Assembly (NCBI RefSeq): GCF_041734735.1
Contig: NC_134889.1
Span: forward strand, 250,001-314,000
Length of the DNA: 64,000 bases
Direction of reading: 5' to 3'
DNA from: Babylonia areolata
Taxonomy: Eukaryota > Mollusca > Gastropoda > Neogastropoda > Buccinidae
Part shown: positions 33,310-44,484 of the stretch, piece after piece
Layout of the letters: the number at the start of each line of letters is the position of its first letter
How positions within the stretch are numbered: the first letter of the stretch is position 1
Position numbers and translations under genes: made by a program
The notes under the pieces: model-generated
What the model was told of the DNA's origin: nothing
Databases searched by the model: none
What the model saw: the letters and a program-made list of their open reading frames with translations, nothing else

Positions 33310-33715
33310 CTGAAATATCACAACATTTATCACCTGTCTCACCATGGTAACATATCTGTTGGTCTGTGGTCCTGAATCATCACCACTTTTATCACCTGTC
33401 TCACCATGGTAACATATCTGTTGGTCTGTGGTCCTGAATCATCACCACTTTTATCACCTGTCTCACCATGGTAACATATCTGTTGGTCTGTGGTCCTGAA
33501 TCATCACCACTTTTATCACCTGTCTCACCATGGTAACATATCTGTTGGTCTGTGGTCCTGAATCATCACTACTTTTATCACCTGTCTCACCATGGTAACA
33601 TATCTGTTGGTCTGTGGTCCTGAATCATCACCACTTTTATCACCTGTCTCACCATGGTAACATATCTGTTGGTCTGTGGTCCTGAATCATCACCACTTTT
33701 ATCACCTCTCCTCTC
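33310..33715 (-). repeat. 62-bp minisatellite copying the cbEGF exon start
   Basis: Six to seven units. On the minus strand each has GATTCAG|GACCACAGACCAAC against the real ATTTCAG|GACCACAGAGCAAC. The acceptor and first 14 or so exon bases are repeated. Confidence 0.92.
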
Positions 33716-33744
33716 TCACCAATAAAAGCCCAGTGTCCTCTCAC

Positions 33745-34013
33745 CTGTGAAATCTCCATCAACACAGAGGCCCAGAGTGGGGTTGTCATCGTTGCCACAC
33801 CAGCCACAGCCAAAGGCGGCCAGACAGTTGGCACAGGTGGTGTGCTGTGAGCAGTCCCGACAGCCATTGCCCTCCACAATGGTGTCCACCCAGCTGGTGC
33901 ACTGACCGTAGATGTAGCGCGTCACGTAGTCAGAGAACGGCAGGCACGTTTGTGTATTGTCACACCACACACACTGACCAGTCTTCACAATGCACTCCGA
34001 ACAATTCTGTCGC
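33745..34013 (-). CDS. MEGF8: MEGF8 exon: two PSI modules
   Basis: 269 nt; acceptor TTTCAG|GCGACAG, donor TTCACAG|GTGAGA. It encodes two PSI modules in series: NCSECIVKTGQCVWCDNTQ, then CSQHTTCANCLAAFGCGWC followed by GLCVDGDFTG. The second is very close in style to the vertebrate MEGF8 module just before its calcium-binding EGF. One base over at the end completes Gly with the next exon. Confidence 0.94.
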
Positions 34014-34019
34014 CTGAAA

Positions 34020-35045
34020 CATTTAACACTGTCACTGTCACAACTCCTCAAAAATCCAACACAGCTGCTGTTAAAACTCCTCAAACATCCAACAGTCACT
34101 GTCACAACTCCCAAAACATGCAGCACTGTCAATGTCACAGCTCCTCAAACATACAACAGTTGCTCTCACAACTCCTCAAACATCCAACAGTCAATGTCAC
34201 AACTCCTCAAACATCCAGCACTGCCACTGTCACAACTCCTCAAACATCCAACAGTCACTGTCACAACTCCTCAAACATCCAGCACTGTCAATGTCACAAC
34301 TCCTCAAACATCCAGCACTGCCACTGTCACAACTCCTCAAACATCCAACAGTCACTGTCACAACTCCTCAAACATCCAGCACTGTCAATGTCACAGCTCC
34401 TCAAACATCCAGCACTGCCACTGTCACAACTCCTCAAACATCCAACAGTCACTGTCACAACTCCTCAAACATCCAGCACTGTCAATGTCACAGCTCCTCA
34501 AACATCCAACACAGTTGCTGTTACAGCTCCTCAAACATCCAGCACTGACACTGTCACAACTCCTCAAACATCCAACAGTCAATGTCACAACTCCTCAAAC
34601 ATCCAGCACTGTAGCTGTTACAGCTCCTCAAACATCCAGCACTGTCAATGTCACAGCTCCTCAAACATCCAGCACTGCCACTGTCACAGCTCCTCAAACA
34701 TCCAGCACTGTCACAGCTTCTCAAAAATCCAACACAGTTGCTGTCACAACTCCTCAAACATCCAACAGTCACTGTCACAACTCCTCAAACATCCAGCACA
34801 GTTGCTGTCAAACATCCAGCACTGTCGTTGTCACAGCTACTAAAACATCCAGCACAGTCAGTGTCACCTGTCGCTGTCACAACTCTTCAAACATCCAGCA
34901 CTGTCCAACTCCTCAAATATCCAACAGTCGCTGTCACAACTCCTCAAATATCCAGCACTGTCACAACTACTCAAACATCCAGCACTGTCACAGTTCCTCA
35001 AACATCCAACACTGTTACTGTCATATCTGAAACATCCATCAGAAC
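34020..35045. repeat. 33-bp minisatellite upstream of the double-PSI exon
   Basis: About 30 units of 29-36 bp (AACATCCAGCACTGTCAATG plus TCACAACTCCTCA). It starts close to the acceptor at 34014 but exon bases are not clearly included. Confidence 0.9.
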
Positions 35046-35084
35046 AGCTGTTAGAGACTGTGGGACAACTCTGGATGATGGAAT

Positions 35085-35600
35085 GCTATAGCGTTCCTGA
35101 TGTAAGGTAGCGTTCCAGACGGCGGAACGCTTTTGCAGTTTCGACAATTAAAATTTTTTCCACATTTTCCTCATGGGGTAACATAACAATCGTAACTACA
35201 CCTGGCATTGTGAATGTGTCAAGGGTCGAAAGGAAAGTTTGTTCATGAGATTTCATAACAAAACACTCCACAGCGAGCCAGCGAATTCAGATTTCGACAT
35301 CTACGATGATGATGAAGACGTTGAATAAAGTATCTGCAGTGAAGAAAGCTAGCAGCAAGAAGTTACTGATAGTGACTCAGCTTCTGAGAGCAGTGAAGAA
35401 GGAGGGGGGTTGGCGTTCCACACAATGTGAGGAGAGGGGTCAGTGGGTCAAGTGGAGTGAGTTTCATTCAGTTACTTTATGTTTTGTATTTTTTGTGATT
35501 TGTTTTCCTAGCCCTAACAAATGGGTCATCTGTAGGGAAAAGCAAGGGAGAGAACTATTCATCTGGTTTGAGTCAAGCCAGGGATGAGGAACAAGCATAC
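35085..35600 (+). mobile_element. piggyBac-like 5' remnant
   Basis: Two tandem near-palindromes (GGAATGCTATAGCGTTCC and GCGTTCCAGACGGCGGAACG) are followed 170 bp later by an acidic/serine-rich reading (SDFDIYDDDEDVE, then DSDSASESSEEG) broken by stops. This resembles the left end and N-terminus of the piggyBac at 25.0 kb. No right end or TTAA was identified. Confidence 0.45.
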
Positions 35601-35895
35601 AGCACAGCCGCTACAGACTGTGGGACCTTAAACTCAATCAAGTTGCAGTCAAAATGACCTGGTTTCCCCCTCAAATCGCACTATTTTAAGCAATTTTTTT
35701 TAAATCACAAAAAAATCAACCACTCACCCTCACGTAACATTAAAAAAAATATCAAAATGTGTCGTAACAATGCATCCGACACACGTTCAAGAGAATGGAA
35801 CAGTGTCCGAAATCCACACCCGGCAAGACTCGATTTAGTAAACCTCAAGCTAGGGATGAAAAACCAGTATACAGCAGAGCCCCAGACACACTCAC
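35601..35895. other. intron sequence, nothing recognised
   Basis: Starts with ACAGACTGTGGGAC, also present as AGAGACTGTGGGAC at about 35051, so the piggyBac-like remnant lies between two direct repeats. Otherwise plain AT-rich sequence. Confidence 0.4.
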
Positions 35896-35999
35896 TCATG
35901 GCAGGGTGGCCGACACTTGCTGGAGTCACGCACTGCGTCTTCAATGCGGTAGCGCCGTGTGCAGTGTCCATTCTTGGCCACCCATTCACACAGAGGATC
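35896..35999 (-). CDS. MEGF8: MEGF8 exon: PSI module segment
   Basis: 104 nt; acceptor GTGGCAG|GATCCT, donor CCATGA|GTGAGT; phase 0 in, two bases over at the end. It encodes DPLCEWVAKNGHCTRRYR and ends KCRPPCHE once joined to the next exon. It is too short to stand out as an ORF but fits in phase between its neighbours. Unlike most exons here it has no array directly at either edge. Confidence 0.9.
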
Positions 36000-36069
36000 C
36001 TGCCACACACAACAAACCAGTCTTTAACAATAAACATGCACATCAAAAATGTATCACAGTCACTTACTT

Positions 36070-36240
36070 CCCACTATGATTATTAGAACAGCAGAGGAGG
36101 CAACTGCTGTCCCATCTATCTGAGCAAAATTCTGATAATAGTGGAGAGTGTAGTTCCCAAGTTACATCCCCACTCTCTCAACCAAGAGGACTTTATGACA
36201 GTCGGCACTGGGAAGGCCCATCCCAGCTCTACTCCACCCA
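36070..36240. repeat. dispersed repeat, copy 2
   Basis: Same blocks as 29650-29835: GCAGAGGAGGCAACTGCTGT, ATAGTGGAGAGTGTAG, AGTTACATCCCCACTCTC and GGCACTGGGA. Confidence 0.65.
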
Positions 36241-36259
36241 ACCCCCAAGAAAGAGCTGA

Positions 36260-37310
36260 ACACTCACAGCAGCACTGGTGTGTCTTTTTAACATCCCCTA
36301 AAACTTGCCCTAAATCCCAAGGAATAGAACCACTCACAGCACCACAACTGTCTTTAACACCCCTTTAACCCCAGGAAACAGAACCACTCACAGCACCACA
36401 GGTGTGTGTCTTTTAACACCCCTTTAACCCCAGGAAACAGAACCACTCACAGCACCACAGGTGTGAGTCTTTAACAGCCCTTTAACCCCAGGAAACAGAA
36501 CCACTCACAGCACCACAGGTGTGTTTAACACCCCTTTAACCCCAGGAAACAGAACCACTCACAGCACCGCAGGTGTGAGTCTTTAACACCCCTTTAACCC
36601 CAGGAAACAGAACCACTCACAGCACCACAGGTGTGTTTAACACCCCTTTAACCCCAGGAAACAGAACCACTCACAGCACCACATGTGTGTTTAACACCCC
36701 TTTAACCCCAGGAAACAGAACCACTCACAGCACCACAGGTGTGAGTCTTTAACACCCCTTTAACCCCAGGAAACAGAACCACTCACAGCACCACAGGTGT
36801 GTTTAACACCCCTTTAACCCCAGGAAACAGAACCACTCACAGCACCACAGGTGTGAGTCTTTAACACCCCTTTAACCCCAGGAAACAGAACCACTCACAG
36901 CACCACAGGTGTGAGTCTTTAACACCCCTTTAACCCCAGGAAACAGAACCACTCACAGCACCACAGGTGTGTTTAACATCCCTTTAACCCCAGGAAACAG
37001 AACCACTCACAGCACCACAGGTGTGAGTCTTTAACACCCCTTTAACCCCAGGAAACAGAACCACTCACAGCACCACAGGTGTTTTTAACACCCCTTTAAC
37101 CCCAGGAAACAGAACCACTCACAGCACCACAGGTGTTTTTAACACCCCTTTAACCCCAGGAAACAGAACCACTCACAGCACCACAGGTGTGAGTCTTTAA
37201 CACCCCTTTAACCCCAGGAAACAGAACCACTCACAGCACCACAGGTGTGTTTAACACCCCTTTAACCCCAGGAAACAGAACCACTCACAGCACCACAGGT
37301 GTGTGTCTTT
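36260..37310 (-). repeat. 54-58-bp minisatellite copying a PSI exon donor, first block
   Basis: About 18 units. On the minus strand each has ACACCTGTGGTGCT|GTGAGT against the exon end ACACCTGTGCTGCT|GTAAGT at 39899. Two length variants (with GTGTGAGTC or GTGTGTT) are interspersed. The array was later split by the LINE at 37311. Confidence 0.93.
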
Positions 37311-39291
37311 CACCTTCACCTATCCTGTAGTCTTGTGGACCGTTGAGGCGCCACAGGTGATCTGGCAACCAGCATCCTCCAATCCTCTCGGTTTTCTGAC
37401 CTCCTGACTGTATCGCTCAACCTCAAGCCCGTCCATTCTGGGATGTTGTCCTCCCATCTCTTCCTGTCTGCCTCTCCTTCTCCCCCCTTGCACTGTGCCT
37501 GCAGGAATGTCTTGGCCAGCCCTGATGATCTCGTGACATGGCCATACCATTTGAGCTTGCGTCTCTTGACCAAGGTCAACAGGTCTTCGTAGGGCCCAAT
37601 GACTTGCCTGATTCTGTTTCGAGCTTCTTCATTCGTGATATGATCTTTGTAGGAGATGCCCAGGAGTCTTCGAAAGCATCTCATCTCAGTGGACTGTATT
37701 CTCTTTTCTATTTCAGCTGTTAAGGTCCACAATTCACATGCATACAAGAGTATTGATGTCACCAGGGTACGCATCAGTCTGATCTTTGAGCCGAGTGCAA
37801 TGTTCCGGTTGTTCCAGATGTACCTCAGTTTTGTGAGTGCTGCTGTCGCCTGTGCAATCCTGGAGAGTACTTCGGGTTTGGATCCCTCATCTGTCACAAT
37901 TGCCCCCAGGTATTTAAAGCTGTGGACAGTTTCTAGCTTCTGGCCATCCACTCTTATGCCAGTGCTGATGCCATTGGTGTTGTTGGTCATCAGTTTGGTC
38001 TTCTCTGCACTGATCTGCATGCCATAGGCTCTAGAGGTTTTATCAAGGTGGTCCACTAAGCTAGCTAGCTCCTCTTCTTTTCCTGCTAGGCCATCAATAT
38101 CGTCGGCGAAACATAAGTTGGTGACTGCTCTGCCTCCGATGCTGACTGGTCTTCAAGTGCATCAGTCATGATTCTTTCCAGGAAGATGTTGAAGAGAGTT
38201 GGTGAGAGCAAACACCCTTGCCTCACTCCGACTGTGGTGCTGAACCAGTCCCCTATGTTACTGTTGAAGTAGACTGCACTGGTGGCTTTGTCGTAGAGGT
38301 TCTGTATCACTCGGGTCAGGTTGGCATTGATGTTATACAACCTCATGGTGGCCCATAAAGCTGCATGCCATACTCGGTCAAATGCCTTCTTGAAATCCAC
38401 AAAGACATGGTAGAGGTCTTGTTGATGTTGGAGGTACCTCTTGCACAGTATCCTGAGGTTGAAGATTTGCTCTGTTGTACTGTGCCCTGGTCTGAAACCT
38501 GCTTGTTCCTCTGCGATGATCTTCTCCGCTTGTGGCTTCAATCTATTTAGCAGGATCTTTAGCATGACTTTGCTGGGATGACTTATTAGGCTTATCGTGC
38601 GGTAGTTCTGGCACTGTTGTAGATTGCCTTTCTTGGGGAGAGTGATGATCAGTGACTGGGTCCATGGTGTTGGCCACTCCCCTGTCTGCCACATCTTGTT
38701 GCAGATGGTTGTGAGGGCTGTGATCATTGCTTCTCCCCCTGCTTGGACCAACTCTGTTGGGATATTATCCACTCCTACTGACTTCCCCTTTTTCAGCGAT
38801 TTTACAGCTGCTTCCACTTCTTCTCGAAGGATGGGGTGGTTGTCGTTGTTGGTTGCTGGAGGGACGTTCAGTACCTCTGGGTCTCCTGTGGCTCTGTGAC
38901 CGTACAGCTCGGAGCAGTATTCAGTCCACCTCTTCAAAATGTCCTGTTCTTCAGTGAGACATTTTCCGGTTTTGTCCTGGATGGTGGTGGTTCGCTCTTG
39001 CTTTGTGCTGGTCAGTTTTTTCACAAGTTGGTATGCCTTCTTGCTGTTGTTTTGTTTCAGGTTTTCTTCAATTTCCTGGCATTGCTCTTTAATCCAGTTC
39101 TCTTTTGCCTTTATCATGCTTTTCTTGATTTGTTGGTTGACTGCTCTGTACTTCTTTGCTCCTTCTGTCTCGCCTTTTTGTTTTTCAGCTCTCTCCGCTT
39201 GTCACACAGATCCAGGATGTCAGATGTGATCCAGGGCTTCTTGGTTGAGCAGTGTTTTCCCAGGATCTCCTTGGCTGCTTCCGTCACAGCT
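37311..39291 (-). mobile_element. 5'-truncated LINE, RTE-like, inserted into the minisatellite
   Basis: Minus-strand reverse transcriptase: LPKKGNLQQCQNYRTISLIS, EEQAGFRPGHSTTEQ, FVDFKKAFDRVWH and GVRQGCLLSPTLFNIF; FADDIDGLAG lies in a second frame; then a C-terminus DRKRWEDNIPEWTG and NREDWRMLVARS. At least two frameshifts (near 39115 and 38150) break the ORF. The endonuclease is absent. The 3' end is a few bases after the stop with a GGTGAA microsatellite, as in RTE elements. Target duplication GTCTTT at 37305-37310 and 39292-39297. Confidence 0.9.
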
Positions 39292-39898
39292 GTCTTTAAC
39301 ACACCTTTAACCCCAGGAAACAGAACCACTCACAGCACCATGAAACAGAACCACTCACAGCACCATGTGTGTCTTTAACACCCCTTTAACCCCAGGAAAC
39401 AACCACTCACAGCACCATGTGTGTCTTTAACACCCCTTTAACCCCAGGAAACAGAACCACTCACAGTACCACAGGTGTGTGTCTTTAACACCCCTTTAAC
39501 CCCAGGAAACAGAACCACTCACAGCACCACAGGTGTGTGTCTTTAACACCCCTTTAACCCCAGGAAACAACTACTCACAGCAGCACAGGTGTGTTCAACA
39601 CCCCTTTAACCCAAGGAAACAGAACCACTCACAGCACCACAGGTGTGTTAACACCCCTTTAACCCCAGGAAACAGAACCACTCACAGCACCACAGGTGTG
39701 TTAACACCCCTTTAACCCCAGGAAACAGAACCACTCACAGCACCACAGGTGTGTTCAACACCCTTTAACCCCAGGAAACAGAACTACTCACAGCACCACA
39801 GGTGTGTTAACACCCCTTTAACCCCAGGAAATAGAACCACTCACAGCACCACAGGTGTGTTCAACACCCCTTTAACCCAAGGAAACAGAACTACTTAC
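39292..39898 (-). repeat. 54-58-bp minisatellite copying a PSI exon donor, second block
   Basis: About 11 units continuing the array interrupted by the LINE, running directly to the donor at 39898. Some units lack AGAAC or carry CAGCAG as in the real exon end. Confidence 0.92.
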
Positions 39899-40075
39899 AG
39901 CAGCACAGGTGTGGCACTGCACATGACTGCCACAGCTGGGGCACTCTGAGGGGGAGGTGATGTAGTACTCCTCCTCCCTCCTTCCCGCCACCTCTCCCTC
40001 CCCCCCACTGCTGTTGGTTGTCAGTGCCATGCACGTCAGGTTGGTCTCATTACGCTGCACACAGCTCCGCGTCAC
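39899..40075 (-). CDS. MEGF8: MEGF8 exon: PSI continuation with CHTC motif
   Basis: 177 nt, phase 0 at both ends; acceptor GGTGACAG|GTGACG, donor TGCTGCT|GTAAGT. The peptide begins VTRSCVQRNETNLTC (sequon NET) and ends CPSCGSHVQCHTCAA, with paired cysteines as in PSI/cysteine-rich modules. The exon end and donor recur in each unit of the following 54-58 bp array. Confidence 0.9.
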
Positions 40076-40525
40076 CTGTCACCATGTGTACATCGTTAGC
40101 ACCTGAAGCATCATCACCATGTGTACATTGTCAGCACCTGAGACATAACCACATGTGTGCATCGTTAACACCTGACATATCATCACCATTTGTACATCGT
40201 TAGCACCTGACACATCATCACCATGTGTACATCGTTAGCACCTGACACATCATCACCATTTGTACATCGTTAACACCTGACACGTCATCATCATGTGTAC
40301 ATAGTTAACACCTGACACATCATCACCATGTGTACATCGTTAACACCTGACACATCATCACCATGTGTACATCGTTAGCACCTGACACATCATCACCATG
40401 TGTACATCATTAGCACCTGACACATCATCACCATGTGTACATCATTAACACCTGACACATCACCATCATGTGTACATCATTAGCACCTGACACATCATCA
40501 TCATGTGTACATCATTAGCACCTGA
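40076..40525 (-). repeat. 35-bp minisatellite at the PSI exon acceptor
   Basis: About 12 units. On the minus strand GATGTACACATGGTGATGAT and GTGTCAGGTGCTAA; the genuine acceptor context is GTACACATGGTGACAG|GTGACG. The unit probably derives from the acceptor, but exon bases beyond GTG are not copied. Confidence 0.88.
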
Positions 40526-40659
40526 CAGATTATATTTCACAACTGCTACCCACTTCTCTCCATTTCTGTTAAGCCCGTGTCCCCCTCATCCCCCTCACAT
40601 CACACCGTCTCCCCAGCCCCCAGTCCCCACCCACCCCCGTTTCACCCTCCTCCCCACTC
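40526..40659. other. pyrimidine-rich intron spacer
   Basis: C-rich sequence between two arrays; no gene. Confidence 0.5.
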
Positions 40660-41763
40660 CCCACCCTGATGTCTGACCTAGCACCAGCTGCAAAGACTGT
40701 CAGTCAGACAGCCCTCCTCCCCACTCCCCACCCAGATGTCTGACCTGGCACCAGCTGCACACAGTGTCAGTCAGACAGCCCTCCTCCCCAATCCCCACTC
40801 TGATGTCTGACCTAGCACCAGCTGCACACTGTGTCAGTCAGACAGCCCTCCTCCCCAATCCCCACTCTGATGTCTGACCTGGCACCAGCTGCACACAGTG
40901 TCAGTCAGACAGCCCTCCTCCCCACTCCCCACCCTGATGTCTGACCTGGCACCAGCTGCACACTGTGTCAGTCAGACAGCCCTCCTCCCCAATCCCCACT
41001 CTGATGTCTGACCGGGCACCAGCTGCACACAGTGTCAGTCAGACAGCCCTCCTCCCCACTCCCCACCCTGATGTCTGACCTGGCACCAGCTGCACACAGT
41101 GTCAGTCAGACAGCCCTCCTCCCCAATCCCCACTCCCCACCCTGATGTCTGACCTGGCACCAGCTGCACACAGTGTCAGTCAGACAGCCCTCCTCCCCAC
41201 TCCCCACCCTGATGTCTGACCTGGCACCAGCTGCACACAGTGTCAGTCAGACAGCCCTCCTCCCCAATCCCCACTCTGATGTCTGACCGGGCACCAGCTG
41301 CAAAGACTGTCAGTCAGACAGACCTCCTCCCCACTCCCCACCCAGATGTCTGACCTGGCACCAGCTGCACACAGTGTCAGTCAGACAGCCCTCCTCCCCA
41401 CTCCCCACCCTGATGTCTGACCTGGCACCAGCTGCACACTGTGTCAGTCAGACAGCCCTCCTCCCCAATCCCCACTCTGATGTCTGACCGGGCACCAGCT
41501 GCAAAGACTGTCAGTCAGACAGCCCTCCTCCCCACTCCCCACCCTGATGTCTGACCTGGCACCAGCTGCACACAGTGTCAGTCAGACAGACCTCCTCCCC
41601 ACTCCCCACCCTGATGTCTGACCTGGCACCAGCTGCACACAGTGTCAGTCAGACAGACCTCCTCCCCACTCCCCACTCTGATGTCTGACCTGGCACCAGC
41701 TGCACACAGTGTCAGTCAGACAGACCTCCTCCCCAATCCCCACTCCCCACCCTGATGTCTGAC
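40660..41763 (-). repeat. 67-bp minisatellite copying 34 nt of a PSI exon end plus its donor
   Basis: About 16 units. On the minus strand each has GCTGTCTGACTGACACTGTG and TGCAGCTGGTGCCAG|GTCAG, matching the exon end at 41764 with one or two changes. A CAAAGAC variant that matches the exon better (CAAAGAG) recurs at intervals. This is the longest exon segment carried by any array here. Confidence 0.95.
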
Positions 41764-41973
41764 CTGGCACCAGCTGCAAAGAGTGTCAGTCAGACAGCCT
41801 AGACAGTTGAAGTGTTGCTGGCAGTTGCCGTCACTGTAGGGTTCCAGGAACTCCGAGGTGATCACGTGGTGCAGCAGTGTGGAGCGCTCCGGCAGACAGC
41901 CGTTCCACTCAATCGTCACCTCTGAGTTCTGCATCTCTGACTCTTTGCTCATTCCTGGCACCTGTTCCGTCAC
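41764..41973 (-). CDS. MEGF8: MEGF8 exon: linker plus start of PSI module
   Basis: 210 nt, phase 0 at both ends; acceptor CTCCAG|GTGACG, donor GCCAG|GTCAGAC. It starts VTEQVPGMSKE and ends in a clear PSI core (CQQHFNCLGCLTDTLCSWCQ). The final 34 nt plus the donor are the unit core of the minisatellite that follows in the intron, so each array copy could encode a near-identical CLTDTVCSWCQ. Confidence 0.92.
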
Positions 41974-41989
41974 CTGGAGCCCAGGTAAC

Positions 41990-42840
41990 CCACAGGAAGG
42001 TCATCAATCACCTGGCAGCAACGCCTGGATAAACTAAACAACTACAGGTGACCTCATCAATCACCTGGCGACAACGTCTGGATAAACTAAATAACTATAG
42101 GTGACCTCATCAATCACCTGGCGGCAACGTCTGGATAAACTAAACAACTACAGGTGACCTCATCAATCACCTGGCGGCAACGTCTGGATAAACTAAACAA
42201 CTACAGGTGACCTCATCAATCACCTGGCGGCAACGTCTGGATAAACTAAATAACTATAGGTGACCTCATCAATCACCTGGCGGCAACGTCTGGATAAACT
42301 AAAAACTATAGGTGACCTCATGAATCACCTGGCGGCAACGTCTGGATAAACTAAACAACTATAGGTGACCTCATCAATCACCTGGCGGCAACGTCTGGAT
42401 AAACTAAACAACTACAGGTGACCTCATCAATCACCTGGCGGCAACGTCTGGATAAACTAAACAACTACAGGTGACCTCATCAATCACCTGGCGGCAACGT
42501 CTGGATAAACTAAATAACTATAGGTGACCTCATCAATCACCTGGCGGCAACGTCTGGATAAACTAAACAACTATAGGTGACCTCATCAATCACCTGGCGG
42601 CAACGTCTGGATAAACTAAACAACTATAGGTGACCTCATCAATCACCTGGCGGCAACGTCTGGATAAACTAAACAACTATAGGTGACCTCATCAATCACC
42701 TGGCGGCAAGGTCAAGAATAAACTAAACTACAGGTGACCTCATCAATCACCTGGCAGCAAGGTCAAGGATAAACTAAACTACTGGTGACCTCATCAATCA
42801 CCTGGTGACAAGGTTAAGGATAAACTAAACAACTACAGGT
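41990..42840 (-). repeat. 53-bp minisatellite, first block
   Basis: About 16 units (GGTGACCTCATCAATCACCT plus GGCGGCAACGTCTGGATAAAC). On the minus strand GCCAG|GTGATTGATGAGG resembles the acceptor CTCCAG|GTGACGGAACAGG of the exon at 41973, so it is a possible diverged acceptor copy. Confidence 0.9.
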
Positions 42841-43239
42841 ATTTGGATTTGTATTTCTTTTTATCACATCCAATTTCTCTGTGTGAAATTCGGGCTGCTC
42901 TCCCCAGGGAGACGCGTCGCTACACTACAGCGCCACCCATTTTTTTGTATTTTTTCCTGTGTGTAGTTTTATTTGTTTTTCCTATCGAATTGGATTTTTC
43001 TACAGAATTTTGCCAGGAACAACCCTTTTGTTGCCGTGGGTTCTTTTACGTGCGCTAATTGCATGCTGCACACGGGACCTCGGTTTATCGTCTCATCCAA
43101 ATAACTAGCATCCAGACCACCACTCAAGGTCTAGTGGAGGGGGAGAAAATATCGGCAGCTGAACTGTGATTCGAACCAGCGCGCTCAGATTCTCTTGCTT
43201 CCTAGGCGGACGCGTTACCTCTAAGCCATCACTCCACTT
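42841..43239 (-). mobile_element. tRNA-derived SINE, second family
   Basis: On the minus strand the head (right side) has an A-box-like TGGCTTAGAGGTAACGCG and B box GGTTCGAATCACAG; the body includes ACGATAAACCGAGGTCCCGT and GTAAAAGAACCCACGGCAAC; the 3' end is AGAAATACAAATCCAAAT. It splits the 53-bp array. AGGT is present on both sides. Confidence 0.88.
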
Positions 43240-43690
43240 AGGTGACCTCATCAATCACCTGGCGACAAGGTCAAGGATAAACAACTACAGGTGACCTCAT
43301 CAATCAACTGGCGACAAGGTCAAGAATAAACAAAACAACTACAGGTGACCTCATCAATCACCTGGCAACAAGGTCAAGGATAAACAACTACAGGTGACCT
43401 CATCAATCAACTGGCGACAAGGTCAAGAATAAACAAAACAACTACAGGTGACCTCATCAATCACCTGGCAACAAGTTCAAGGATAAACTAAACTACAGGT
43501 GGCCCCATCAATCATGTAGCGGCAAGGTCAAAGATAAACAACTACAGGTGACCTCATCAATCATCTGTGGCAAGGTCAAGGATAAACTAAACAACTACAG
43601 GTGGCCTCATAAATCACCTGGCCACAAGGCCAAGGATAAAACTATAGGTGACCTCATCTGTCACCTGTTCTGTCACCTGGCCACAAGGTC
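43240..43690 (-). repeat. 53-bp minisatellite, second block
   Basis: About nine more diverged and shortened units of the array interrupted by the SINE. Confidence 0.88.
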
Positions 43691-44484
43691 AGAAGCAGAT
43701 GCCTGACCAACAGTGTAACCCAACGCACTAAGTCAGGCCTTGAGGAGAAAAAAAAAAGGAAGCAGATACATCATGAAATAAAATACAATGCAGAAAAGAA
43801 TAAACAGATAAATAAATGAGTAAATGAATAAACAGATATTAAAAAAAAAAAAAAAGATGAGCTGACCTGCAGAACAACTAAAATACAAGTCAGTTCATTG
43901 ATCACCTGTTCTGTCACCTGGCCACACGGTCATGGAGAAACTGAACAACAGGTCAGCTCCTCCATCACCTGCTGTATCGCCTGACAGGAAGCCATGTCTG
44001 GTGCTATGGCTGTATGTTGCTTGGACAACACAGGATCACACACAACATACAAACACCTCTGTACTTGTGCTAGTGTTAGCGTTAGTGTGTGCGTGTTTCT
44101 GTGTCTGTATGTCTATGTGTGTGGCTGGGTGGTGGGGAACCAAATATCACATACACTTGTATGCACACACACATATGTGCTCATATATAAACACACACAC
44201 ACAAAGCACACACCCACACACAAACATGAAGCACTCACACACACAAACATGAAGCACACACACACAAACACACCTACACCTGTTTGCATATGCCTATCAT
44301 ACACACAAACACATCAATGCAAGCAAAAACATAATTTATAAACACCTGCGCACATTTTATAAATATTCCTCTAAAGTACAAATGTTCCACCATTCAAATA
44401 ATAAATAAATAAAAGGAAAAACAGCATGGCATAACAATTTTAAGGTAAAGTAGGGTGGTACAGTGTAACAGAAGAGAAGAATGC
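43691..44484. other. intron sequence with A-rich and CA-rich tracts
   Basis: Contains A runs (43748-43758, 43841-43855), two further CTGTTCTGTCACCTGGCCACA copies related to the preceding array, and (CA)n-type sequence at 44160-44270. No gene. Confidence 0.5.
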
